Source of the DNA: Heterotrichella gracilis
Taxonomy: Eukaryota > Sar > Xanthophyceae > Tribonematales > Xanthonemataceae
DNA: 28,138 nucleotides
Assembly (NCBI GenBank): GCA_032358255.1
Contig: JAULBX010028549.1
Location: 1 to 28,138, forward strand
Direction: 5' to 3'
The notes below the pieces were generated by a model. It was not told the origin of the DNA and did not search any database. It was given only the letters and a program-made list of their open reading frames with translations. This document shows positions 1 to 9,824 of the stretch, piece by piece. The position numbers and the translations under genes were made by a program. Numbering within the stretch: position 1 is the first letter of the stretch; every line of letters begins with the position of its first letter.

Positions 1-405
1 CTTATACCGAAACAAACCCATTTGGCACCACTATACTAAAACAAATCCAACCCCATACCAAAATTATATTATTACCAATATTATATCCATCAAAATATAA
101 TGGTGTGAACTCGTTGTTTCAAGTATCACAGAGTTTTGGCAACATCATTTGCTTTGATTTCTGCATTGGTATTGGTTAAAGTAGCACAGGCACTACAGCT
201 GACTTTCGTTCAGCGTCCACCAGGCCCCACACCATGCACACCACCAGGCATATCACTGGGTGGGTGGTGTGAGTGTGGCAAGCGTAGAATCTGATCAACC
301 TCTGAAGGAGGCTTACTGGTCAGATTGTATGCTTGCCACACTCACACCACCAATCTAGGCAAACCAATACCGCACCATCACACTCACCGCCGCCCTATGG
401 TGCAG
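1..405. other. Probable intron of the phosphatase gene, no exon seen
   Basis: No coding segment matching the phosphatase catalytic domain can be recognised here. The right end is a plausible 3' splice site (CAG at 403-405) that joins the next exon in the correct frame. The stretch is therefore most simply the tail of an intron whose upstream exons lie left of the window. It contains a strong hairpin at 263-351, listed separately. Confidence 0.5.
263..351. repeat. 89-nt near-perfect hairpin (intronic, miRNA-precursor-like or foldback)
   Basis: The left arm starts at 263 and the right arm ends at 351. The outer 21 nt of the two arms are exactly complementary. Pairing then continues for about 12 more positions with G:U wobbles and one true mismatch, leaving a small loop near 298-312. 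The hairpin probably lies in the phosphatase intron, about 55 nt before the acceptor at 405. Its size and near-perfect pairing fit a small-RNA precursor or a tiny foldback element, and the sequence alone does not decide between them. Confidence 0.75.
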
Positions 406-1384
406 GGAGACGCGGGAGTGGATGCTGAACCCCTCCTCCTCCTCCCAACCCCCCTCCTTTTTGTCTGGGCGGGAGGCCATTGTGTGGTGCCGGGACTACT
501 CGCACGAGGACGCAACAAAGTGCGACTGCGACAAGCTGGGCAGCGTGCTGGACATGATCCCCGGGGCCAAGCGGATGGTGAGTGGGGAGTGCTTTGTTGG
601 GTTTAAGTGGATACGCACACTCGCATTGTCCATGTGGCGCCAAATGTCACAGGTGGTTTTACGTACTCCCCGGGAACACCAATGTCCTGAACCCTACCTG
701 CACATGCACCCCCCCTCCATTCTCCCCCCTTGCCTCCCTTGCCATATCCCCCCTGTGTCCCCGCAGGTTGTTGGCCACACCATCCAGGACCAGGGCATCA
801 ACAGCGCGTGCGACAACAAGGTGTTCAGGATAGACGTGGGCATGTCAAAGGGGTGCACAAATGGGGAGCCACAGGTGCGGCGGGGGACGGGGTCGTTATG
901 CCGCACCCAAACCCTGAAACCCTCAATCCCTCAACGGAGTATGAATCCCCGGCCAAGCAGATGTGTCTTGTGGCGTGAAGGCAGGCAATACTTTGGGTTC
1001 AGGGTCTATCATGTGAGCATGGCCTCCCAGCTCGCCAAATGCATCCCGTGCATGCACAAACACTTCGTACCCCAGTGCCGAACACCCCCGCTCCATGCTT
1101 CCATGCCCACCTCACCACCACCCAATGGGTGGGCAAGATCTTTGACAATATACCCACATCAACACGTATATTCCCCCTCACCCACTCCCTCTCATCCACC
1201 CCCACCACCCCCACCACCCCCACCACCCACCCACCCGCAGGTGCTTGAGATCACCAATGACACCCACATCCGGTTGCTGCGGGAGGCCAAGCGGGCAGAG
1301 GCGGCGGCTGCGGCTCGGGTGCTGGAGGGGACCCTGCTGCAGGCATTTTGGATGCGGATGCAGGCCCAGGGGGCGTTAGGCTGA
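406..1384 (+). CDS. Shewanella-like protein phosphatase (calcineurin-like metallophosphoesterase), C-terminal exons
   Basis: Three exons are visible: 406-577, 767-874 and 1241-1384, the last ending in TGA. The introns are GT-AG (GTGAGT and GTGCGG donors) and the phases fit. Both introns happen to be multiples of three with no stop, so the frame reads through unspliced. The spliced product contains VWCRDYS, then CDCDKLGSVLD, then AKRMVVGHTIQDQGI across the first junction, followed by VFRIDVGMSKGC and VLEI. This is the C-terminal half of the bacterial-like SLP phosphatase family found in plants and algae. The VVGHT histidine belongs to the metal-binding set of the fold. The N-terminal GDxHG, GDxxDRG and GNHE motifs must lie on exons left of the window. 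The tail after VLEI is rich in Ala and Arg. The family dephosphorylates Ser/Thr or Tyr residues. Cellular location cannot be judged without the N-terminus. Confidence 0.82.
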
Positions 1385-2463
1385 ACCCTTAGGGTTGGGC
1401 TGGACCCTTAAGGGGTCAGGTAGATGTCAGCATGGGGTGGGGCGTTTGGTGGGTAAGCCTCGCAAATGGCTTCCAGAGCCGGCTTGGCAGACAATTTGGG
1501 CAGCTGTGCGACGAGTGCAAGGAGGGTTTTTGCCAAGGGACCAATACTGTTTGTTGAACACACCATTGCCCACTCAATCACACCATTGTCAGCAGGTTGC
1601 GATAGCGGCCGTATGTGCAGCAGCACACTGGTGCCATACCCTAGGGTTATTGCCGCAAGCACTCCTAATTGGATACTGCAAACTGGAATACTGGTGCAGC
1701 AGCACCCCCTGCCGGCCACAGCCACTGTAACTAATCTGAGGCAGACCGTGCAGACCACAGGACCGATGCGCTGTGCGCCTCACTTGATCAAGTAGCGGAT
1801 GCCCCCACTTGCCATCAGGTAGACACCAATGACTCTGGCAGTAGTACCACAGCACCTGACGTTGCTGGAGCCTGGCCATGCTTAAAGTTGTCGCGCGGAG
1901 GCAATCTGTTGGCTTTTAAACCGTTGATGAACGCCCTGTGGCCACAGTGCTGCCGGTGACCGAAAATTATGGAGCCTTAAACTGCTGGGCTTCCTCAAGA
2001 TCGTGCTGAGAACGGCTTTATCATGTTGATTGCCCTCGTGCAGATGCATGCATGTAATGTAAAGATGCATGCATGCAATTCAACACGATTCAAGTATGTT
2101 CGACGTCCCTTATGTACTTGTGATGATATTGCAAGCAGTTACCGCTTGCTCTCAGTGCAACCTTTTTATCGTTCGTTCCAGTGGGAGATAACAAAAAACT
2201 GTTCCTGATCTGAGGGCCCACCTGCCACCTGGCACCTACTTCAACCAGGCATCCGTGCTTGCCTTGCTTAGGGTCAACAGCACTTGCTCTGCGGATGGCA
2301 AACCTTGAAGCCTTGCCAAAACTGCTGGGATCACAACATCAGTACTGAATAGCGTGCAGCACAATGCATGCATATGCCATGCCACTAGGCGCTGTTCAGC
2401 CCAACTCCTCCTTTCTTACAACCTAGTTCAGGACCTGCGTCGTGTAGCAAAACGTCCTGAAAG
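1385..2463. other. Intergenic region, no gene recognised
   Basis: This separates the phosphatase stop from the nucleotidase start. It should hold the 3' UTR of the former and the promoter of the latter. A TGTAA pentamer, the usual green-algal polyadenylation signal, occurs near 1727, but it is over 300 nt past the stop and may be chance. Several TGCATGCA palindromes lie at 2043-2075 and near 2365. The short open frames have no family resemblance. Confidence 0.5.
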
Positions 2464-5400
2464 ATGATGTCCTCGACCGCCCATCAGAGGGACGTGGAGC
2501 TGGCTAATGAGTATGGAGACGTGGAGCTTTCAAACGCACGTGATGACAAAGAAGACCTGCCATTGACGACCGAAGGTGATGCTGCCACGCTGATCTCTGT
2601 AGCATTTTTTCCAAGTTGTAGACTTAAATTATGCAACACTAAGCAGTCGTGGGTACTGCGCATGCATGCATTGTGGGACCTTCATGGTCTGGTGACCCCA
2701 ACCTAAGGACATACCCCAACAAGGTCGTGCCACCTGCTGCACCCTCCCTCCACTGTCACGCCTGTACTGACCAAAGTTCAATCCTTTCCTGGTGCAATCA
2801 ACTTCCACCAACATGTCCCACAAGGGACATGGCAAGTGCGCACGCTATTTCCCCTCCTGCCATTGGTGGGTCTTGTGTACCTCCTGCCCTTTGTGCTCTG
2901 GCAACTAAGTGCTTACCCTCCTGTTTGTGCTGAGGGGTGCCTCCTGGCGAGGGGCGGGTGGGCTGTCCTCCGCCCTGGAGAGCTATATGCCGCCCCGCTA
3001 GGGTTTAGGTTTACGGTTTGCCCTGAGCCGGACCCTCCCACCCTTTGCAGGGGCGGGTGAGCCCTCCTCCGCCTGGAGAGCTGTTTCCCTTCCCGCTAGG
3101 GTTTAGGTCTAGGGTTTGTGCTGAACCGGACTGTCCCCACCCCCTTGCAGGCGCAGGTGAGCTCTCCTCCGCCCTGGAGAGCTATGTGCTGCCCCGCTCA
3201 GGCAAAGGCGCCATGTCAGGCTCCCGCAAGCTGTGCATCATCATCACAATCATCGCAGCAGTTATGCTCTCAGTGGCAGTGGCAGCAGCCATAGCCCTCA
3301 ACCACACCACCTCCTCGGCCTCCTCCCCCTCCTCCGCCCCTGCCACCACCTCCACCACCGCCTCGAACATCACAGACTCCCTTGCCCCCCCTACGGAGCA
3401 AGAAATGTCAAACTCCACCCGCTTCAACATCACCTTTCTGCACACCAACGACATACACGCCAGGTGGGTGCACCCAGAGACCCGCTAAGCCATTCTGCTG
3501 CAACCCAACAAAAATAATATATATTATTACTATTTACAATTTTAAAGTCTGCAAAGGAAGGCAGGGCAGGTTCATGACACACGAATAATGGTCAAAGCCT
3601 TTTACTCACTCCATGCTGGCTGGTTTTGTGCACACACCAGGATTGAACCCGCGTCCTCCCTGTTTGGCCCCTGCCCCGACGGCAAGGAGGCAGAGTGCTT
3701 CGGAGGGTTTGCTAGGGTTTACGGGGCGGTGCAGCACGAGATCGACCTGGCTATCGGCCACGATGTGGTGCTGCTGGATGCGGGGGATGTGACCTCGGGC
3801 ACGCTGTGGGACTACATCTACAAGGGCCAGGAGCACCCTGTCTTCCAGAACTACATCGGCTACGAGGCAATGGTGGGTTGCTGTAGGCAAGGGTGTGGGG
3901 GTGCTTTACAGCCACAATATGCATTTTCAGTGACAAATACCCATCATGGGTGCTGCCTTGTGGGTGCTTTTACCAGCAGTAAATACAGCCATGCATCCCG
4001 CATCCTTCGCACGCTGCTGCACATTACATTTAAGCCTTGCGCGTGGAAACCGTGCATGGAGATGCCACACGGCATGCGCATGTTGGGGATTATGGCCTGC
4101 TTACCCTTTGCATCGGACACCACCCACTTACTGTACCACACCCAACCCCTACAGACCATCGGCAACCACGAGTTTGACAACGGCATCCAGTCCTTCATGA
4201 ATTACACCCAGGCTGTCAACTTCACCCTGCTCAGCGCCAACATGGATGCAAGCGCGTACCCAGACCTGGCTGCCAAGGTCAAGCCCTACTACATACGCAG
4301 GCAAGCAAACACCCTAAGATATGAACCCTAGAGCCACATGAACTCTTTGACTCAAGATCATGCCATATTACAAGAGCACAAATTCCACATTTAGCAACGT
4401 AGGAATCACGGGCTGGCTCAGCAGGACAGTATACCATTCACCTCTCCATACATATACTTCTTTTAACATGGCATCTCCGTTTTTTACCCATTTTACGTTG
4501 CCACAACCAACAAATGGTGTAAGCAGTACCAGCACCGCACTGCCTGGCGCCGCATGCACATGCCTTGCTGCGCACCTGGCTGCATTGCTGGGAATCGTCA
4601 ACCAAGGCTGGTCTTATCCCCTGCAGCGTGGCGGGCGGCAAGCGCATGGGCATTATCGGTGTGGCTACTGCGGACCAGTTGTATGTAAATGTACTAACAA
4701 CAGCATATTTTATCTGCAGCGTGGCGGGTGGCAAGCGCATGGGCGTCATCGGAGTGACTACAGCGGACCGCTTTGTATTCTCCCCGCGCCTACCCAAGGA
4801 TGTGCTGCTGGGGGATGTGACTGAGGCTGTGCAGGGGGCGGCTTCGGAGCTGATCGGGATGGGTGTGGACATGATTGTGGCGCTCACGCACATAGGTGGG
4901 AGGGTTGATATTGAGCAGAATCATGATCATATTCATGTTCATCAATGGCATATTTTATTGTGATTGGGATTCCCATATAATTGTGGCAAAGCTGATCGAG
5001 ATGCGGGTGGAAGAGCTTGTGATTGAACTGGACATCATCATCGGAGGCTATTCGCACACTCTGGCAACACCCTAAACCCTACACCGCATAACTTGTATTC
5101 GTTTCTTTGTAGGTGTGGAGGATGACATCCTGCTTGCCCAGGCAGTGCCGGAGCTGGACCTCATCATCATCGAGGGCCACTCGCACACCATGCTCTTCAC
5201 AGGCACCACCCAAAACCATAAACTAAACCCTAAACTGCGGCAACTTTACCTCCCCCGTGGAGAACAACAGCATCCTTGCGCAGGTCGCGCCAAGGCTGAC
5301 ATACGGTACCCCGCCTTCTCATTTTCCTGCAGGTGTGGAGGACGACATCCTGCTTGCCCAAGCAGTGCCCGAGCTGGACCTCATTATCGGCGGCCACTCG

Positions 5401-8383
5401 CACACCATGCTATACACGGGAACCACCCCGGACCTGCTGGTGGGAGTCGCCGAGAGCGACGAGGCCGCCTACAACTACCCCCACTTTGTGCGCAACCAGG
5501 TCACCGGCAAGAGCATACCCATAGTACAGGCCATGTGGGGGTCCAGGTGAGCGCAAGCTAGGGTCTAGGGTTGTAAGTTTAGGGTTTCAGGGTATTGGAT
5601 ACTGCAACCAGGTCACCGGCAAGAGCATACCCATCGTACAGGCCATGTGGGGGTCCAGGTGAGCATGGGCTAGGGTTTAGGGTTTAGGATTTTAGGTTAT
5701 GGGGTACTGCAACCAGGTCACCGGCAAGAGCATACCCATTGTGCAGGCCATGTGGGGGTCCAGGTGAGCGCGGGGTAGGGTCTAGGGTTTCAGCAGGGGA
5801 ATTAGGGTGTTGAATATTGCCCCGTATGGACAGTACTGCTAGCAGCGCAGCCCCTCCCCCCTACTTATTGGCGGTTTGCCAGGTCTTTTTATTATAGTTT
5901 TCCAGATGTTCTTTAAGTTGTCCTTTAATGGGCATTTTCCTAGTTTTAGCTGGAAAAGCCTGGAAAGATAATGGAATATCAACCATTGCCTTCCAAAGTG
6001 GCTGGAAAGGTCTGGAAATTGATGTCACCCCCTTTTCCAAAATGGCTGGAAAGGTCTGGAAATTGATGTCACCCCCTTTTCCAAAATAGCTGGAAAGGCC
6101 TGGAAATCGATGTCACCCCCTTTTCCAAAATAGCTGGAAAGGCCTGGAAATCGATGTCACCCCCTTTTCCAAAGTGGCTGGAAAGGCCTGGAAAGCGATG
6201 TCACCCCCTTTCCAAAGTGGCTGGAAAGGCCTGGAAAGCGATGTCACCCCCTTTTCCAAAGTGGCTGGAAAGGCCTGGAAAGCGATGTCACCCCCTTTTC
6301 CAAAATGGCTGGAAAGGCCTGGAAAGCGATGTCACCCCCTTTTCCAAAGTGGCTGGAGGTCTGGAAAGCGATGTCACCCCCTTTTCCAAAATGGCTGGAA
6401 AGGCCTGGAAATCGATGTCACCCCCTTTTCCAAAGTGGCTGGAAAGGTCTGGAAATCGATGTCACCCCCTTTTCCAAAATGGCTGGAATGGTCTGGAAAT
6501 CGATGTCACCCCCTTTTCCAGCCCGTTTAAGTGAAGGGGTTTTATAACGACCATTGCACTTTTCTCTTGATGCGCAACCAGGGTACTCGGAACAACATCC
6601 CGGTTGTGCAGGCCAGGTGGGGGGCAATATAACATAACATGTAGGGTCCCGCCTCCAGACATTTTCCCTGCACCACTTCACCCCCTTCCTGCCTCCTAGC
6701 CCCTCGGTGTTACCTTCTTGTTGCCACCTCTGAACCCCCTCGTTTCCCTTCCCAATCACAGGTACCTGGGCAGCCTCCAAACCACCTGGGACAAAGAAGG
6801 CAACCTGATCGAAGCCCATGGCAACCCTGTGCTCCTGGGGGGTCTGGACTCCACCAACTACGTCACATCAGACCCTACTCTTACGAGTGTCATCGACAGT
6901 AAGCTCGCCCCCTTGGAGGCCGCCCGGGCCCGGGTGGTGGGGGTGTCAGAGGTGTCGTTCATGGTGGCGGGGGCGGGCAGCGGGGAGACCAATCTTGGGG
7001 ATATGATCGGGGATGCCATGGCGTGGTATGTGTCGGACCAGCTGAATCTGGTGGAGCAGTACCCCGACCTGCCGCTCATCGCCATACACAACTCAGGTGG
7101 GTCAAGGGCTGGGTTGCAGCTGGATGAGGGGATGTTCGTGGGGATATCCAACAGTGACCCGCAGGACCATACAGAGGGGTTTTCCTAGTGCAAAGCTCCT
7201 GTTGCATGTGGGTTTCTGCGAGGGATGGGTAGCCAAAATCATTATTATCCATGCACACTGTTATTAAATATCGGATGTAATGATTTTTTCAGCAGAAAGA
7301 CCAAAAATGAAGAGTTATTGGGATACAAGAATTGAATTGTGATTTGAACTGTAAGATCATTATAAATTGATTGTACTGAAGCCGTTGATATTTATATTTT
7401 GTAAATATAAAATGCTAAAATGCCTCTTCCCCCTCTTTTTCCAGGCGGCATGCGCGCCTCCATCTCCTCCGGCAACATCACCTACGAGGAGGTGGTCACC
7501 GTGCTGCCATTTGGAAACTGGCTGGTGGTCAAGCAGGTGACTGGGCAGCAGGTGCTGGCGGCGCTGGAAAACGCTGTCAGCTACAAGATGGCGCAGGTGA
7601 GGCAGAGGGAACCCTATAAACCCTAGGCAGCTGGAAACCCTAACCTGCATGTGGGAATGTCGTCAGCTACAAGATGGCGCAGGTGAGGGAACCCTTGAAA
7701 CCCTAGGCAGCTGAAACCTAACTGTCGGTTGGAACCAGTGCCAATGGCGCTGGGAAACGCTGTCAGCTACAAGATGGCGCAGGTGAGGGAACTCCTGAAA
7801 CCCTAATATGTTGGACCAGTGCTGGCGCCGCTGAAGCACGCAGTCTGGTGGCGCAGATTTGGGCCTGAAACATATAAAATGTTTTCTTCGTGACCCCCAT
7901 TGAACACCCTGCTCGCTACTTGGGCTCATGCAATTCACCTCACCTTTGGCACCCGCATTGGCCTCAAATTCACCACTTTGCCCCTATTGGACACTCCTAT
8001 TGGCTGCAATTTAATCCTTCTTTCCCCCTTGCCAGGTGGCGCACATGCGGTTCAGCTTCGACCCCACCGCCATAGCCAAGGAGCGGGTCGTGCGGGCGGA
8101 GGTGCACTCCCCCTCCTCACAACAAAAGGAAGCATTCATCCCCCTGGCCCCCGCCAGCGACTACCTCCTAGCCACCAATAATTTCGTGGCGGCAGGGGGG
8201 GATGGGTTCTTGTCGATAGAGGAGGGGGAGACGCTGCTGGACAGCTCAAAGCCGATAGATGAGGTGGTGGCGGGGTACTTGAGGTCGATTTCCCCTGTGG
8301 CGGAATACAAGGTTGAGGGGCGGATTGTCAACTGCAAGGTTGCCCCTGCTGCGGCACTGTGTGTACCAACGACCACCGGGTGA
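2464..8383 (+). CDS. Membrane-anchored 5'-nucleotidase / UshA-type metallophosphoesterase
   Basis: Nine exons join in phase to a 675-residue protein: 2464-2575, 3151-3463, 3641-3872, 4155-4300, 4720-4895, 5333-5546, 6762-7096, 7445-7596 and 8036-8383. All introns are GT-AG except intron 4, which starts GC (4301). An acidic N-terminus is followed by one hydrophobic segment at about residues 65-88, then a Ser/Thr/Ala-rich linker. This suggests a type II membrane anchor with the catalytic domain outside the cytosol. The two-domain nucleotidase then follows. Metal ligands are HTNDIHAR (D138, H140), DAGD (188-191), GNHEFDNG (N223, H224), LTHIG and GGHSH (H348, H350). The C-terminal substrate domain has NSGGMR (508-513), VLPFGN and AAGGDGF (about 614). 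The family hydrolyses nucleoside monophosphates or UDP-sugars, often for phosphate or purine scavenging. No GPI-type tail is visible. Several exon edges are duplicated in the introns (separate entries). Exon 1 is the least certain exon, supported by phase and by the need for an N-terminus. A start at 2467 is equally possible. Confidence 0.88.
2944..3200 (+). repeat. Degenerate tandem copies of nucleotidase exon 2 left edge
   Basis: Three successive segments, starting near 2944, 3046 and 3146, share the pattern of acceptor-like CAG, a GCGGGTGAG-type block, a TCCTCCGCC block, GGAGAGCT and a CCCGCT block. The first two run into a TAGGGTTTAGG telomere-like stretch. The third continues as the true coding exon, which starts at 3151. 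The spacing is about 100 bp. The copies overlap the end of intron 1 and have accumulated substitutions, so they look like decayed duplicates of the exon 2 acceptor region. Confidence 0.75.
4627..4680 (+). repeat. 54-nt duplicate of nucleotidase exon 5 start (possible cassette exon)
   Basis: The segment repeats the first 54 nt of exon 5 (4720 onward). It encodes [17 protein letters not shown], against [17 protein letters not shown] in the true exon. It has its own TGCAG acceptor (4622-4626) and a good GTATGT donor at 4681. Its length is a multiple of three and it enters and leaves in the same phase as the real junction. Splicing it in would therefore add 18 residues without breaking the frame. 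It is probably skipped, because it duplicates a core beta-strand of the enzyme. Confidence 0.7.
4989..5302 (+). repeat. Decayed copies of nucleotidase exon 6 start
   Basis: Before the true exon 6 (5333), at least two related pieces occur. The piece at 5113-5208 follows a TTGTAG acceptor and encodes [19 protein letters not shown] followed by EGHSH, so one glycine of the GGHSH metal-binding motif is altered. The piece at about 5257-5300 encodes a weaker [14 protein letters not shown] version. A third, weaker resemblance lies at about 4989-5060. CCCTAAA telomere-like motifs sit between them (5069-5083 and 5223-5236). I chose the 5333 copy because it alone continues through the rest of the domain to a phased donor. 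Confidence 0.72.
5490..5763 (+). repeat. Three tandem copies of nucleotidase exon 6 end with splice donor
   Basis: The 3' edge of exon 6 (donor after 5546) is repeated almost exactly with donors after 5658 and 5763. Each copy keeps the coding block that reads [18 protein letters not shown] and a GTGAGC donor. Each is followed by a TAGGGTTTAGGG-like stretch. The period is 112 then 105 bp. A fourth, diverged copy lies at about 6567-6618 without a proper donor. All copies would give the same reading frame and protein end if the second or third donor were paired with a matching acceptor. Confidence 0.88.
5949..6522 (+). repeat. Minisatellite, about 12 copies of a 44-bp unit, in nucleotidase intron 6
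   Basis: From about 6000 to 6522 a 44-bp unit repeats about twelve times with few substitutions. Its landmarks are TGGCTGGAAAGGCCTGGAAA, GCGATGTCA and CCCCCTTTTCCAAA. One unit is missing a T and one is missing a few bases near 6357. A diverged thirteenth copy lies at 5949-5999. Open frames through it are artefacts of the repeat and differ in all three frames. It sits between two exons of an otherwise intact gene and is spliced out with intron 6. Confidence 0.95.
7575..7855 (+). repeat. Tandem copies of nucleotidase exon 8 end with splice donor
   Basis: The last part of exon 8 (donor after 7596) recurs with donors after 7682 and 7782. Each copy keeps the block encoding VSYKMAQ and a GTGAGG donor, followed by an ACCCT(A)AA spacer. 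The period is 86 then 100 bp. A weaker copy ends near 7855 in GGCGCAG. The true exon is the first copy, since it alone is continuous with the upstream coding sequence. Confidence 0.85.
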
Positions 8384-9824
8384 AGGGGATTGTGGTATTT
8401 TATCCGCAGGGGGTGGATTTGGGAAACAGTTATTTTTTTCCAACAATAGCAATGTATGGGGACCCTGCAGGGTAATAATGTAATGAAGGGGGGTGATTTA
8501 CTGGGGAAATTGGGCAACACGGAATGGAGGGGGACATGAAGTGACTGGCAGGGTTTACTGGGTGCATCATTAGTGCATGGAGTGGGGGACCCCGGGGGCG
8601 CTTTCGCGATCATGATATTCTGACTTTTGTGTTTTGGGTTAGTATTTTAATATGGGGTATGCGCGGCTCGCTGCTGTTTTCCTGAACTGAGTTCTGAACA
8701 CTGTCTTGCGCTTGCTTTTGATCCGTACTCTAGCGGTAGTCGAGCCACCTGTGAAGGGCCGGTGCCAGGCTGCAGTGGCATGTCATCGGACGTTGATTGA
8801 TTGAGGTGATGGGAGCTGCTGATCTGGTTGCGGAGCTTGTTTCCGTTCCTGAAAACTATGGGCTACACTATTGCATTGTACACGCCATGCCACATGGCAT
8901 GTGTCTGTCTGTTAGTGAGAAGGATTGTGGGCTGCAGCCGACCGTTGACCCAATTTTGAAATGCACAATGCCACACCTCCCTTGACACCCTGTAGGTAGC
9001 TACCTATGATGCCATTGGGTGGTTCAACTGACCTCCATCAGATTATGACAAAGTAACAGTACTTGTGGTAACATCGCCATAGACCCTAGACTAAGTAGGG
9101 TTCCATCCACAAGGCATTCTTGGTATTAGAAAATCTCACGGGAGTGAACTCCGCTCTGTACTCATTTGAAATCGGCGCTGGCTCTTTAGGCTTGAAGTTT
9201 GGCATGCCTTATCACGACCTGCTTCTCACTCTGACACAGTCACGGTGCAATGAAGCAGTGTGTCACACTCTGAACGTGTCGTTATGACAGAAGCCATGTA
9301 TTCTATTACCTCAGTTAACCAGTATGGAACCTCTGAGTCAGACTGAGTGCGAGTTGGGTCACACGGTGACCAATGCACGATAGGCAGCAACGCTATTGGA
9401 CTTGTGTCCAGGTGCGCATACAATCACAAGCCCCTTGCAAACATCCAGGATGTATGCTACACCAGCACTGATGCATATTATGAGAGTCTCAGTCTGTCTG
9501 ACATGGTTGAACAATTACAGGCAGCTCGCCAGACTCGGAGGTCCCAAGTCTCAAAGCACCACTTCGAGGAGGCTCCAGCTGGGTGCACATCATCAGAGGA
9601 CTGCCTACTAACCTCAAGTGGCAGGGCCAGTTTGGAAAAAAACGTGAAGGTAGAGGAGCCTTTATGACTCTTTAAAACTACTAGACACTGTGCGTACTGT
9701 CACAGAGTCCGTCATTGCCAAGATGTGCTGCACTGACACCTGTTCTGATCAGGCCCTGTAATGCACATCAAATGGCTGCAAGTTTATACCCCTATCTCCC
9801 ACTGCAGTGACACAAGATCTCAGC
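8384..9824. other. Intergenic region, no gene recognised
   Basis: It contains the nucleotidase 3' UTR and presumably the F-box gene promoter. An open frame of 106 codons at 9347-9667 (+) shows no domain, signal or family resemblance. A CTGCAG at 9802-9807, preceded by pyrimidines, could be an acceptor, so a 5' untranslated or coding exon of the F-box gene could lie here. Confidence 0.45.
8479..8483 (+). terminator. Putative TGTAA polyadenylation signal of the nucleotidase gene
   Basis: TGTAA is the common green-algal polyadenylation signal. This one lies about 95 nt after the TGA at 8381-8383, a reasonable 3' UTR length. The pentamer is short, so chance occurrence cannot be excluded. Confidence 0.4.

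Noticed and set aside
6154..6547. Proline/tryptophan-rich repetitive proteins open in several frames
   Set aside because: They are translations of the 44-bp minisatellite in an intron, open in more than one frame, and lack independent support.
7097..7188. Continuation of the nucleotidase exon past 7096, reading [16 protein letters not shown]
   Set aside because: It resembles the family GGIRAG motif, but the frame ends at 7188. Splicing at 7096 to 7445 gives GGMRASI followed by the expected VLPFGN domain.
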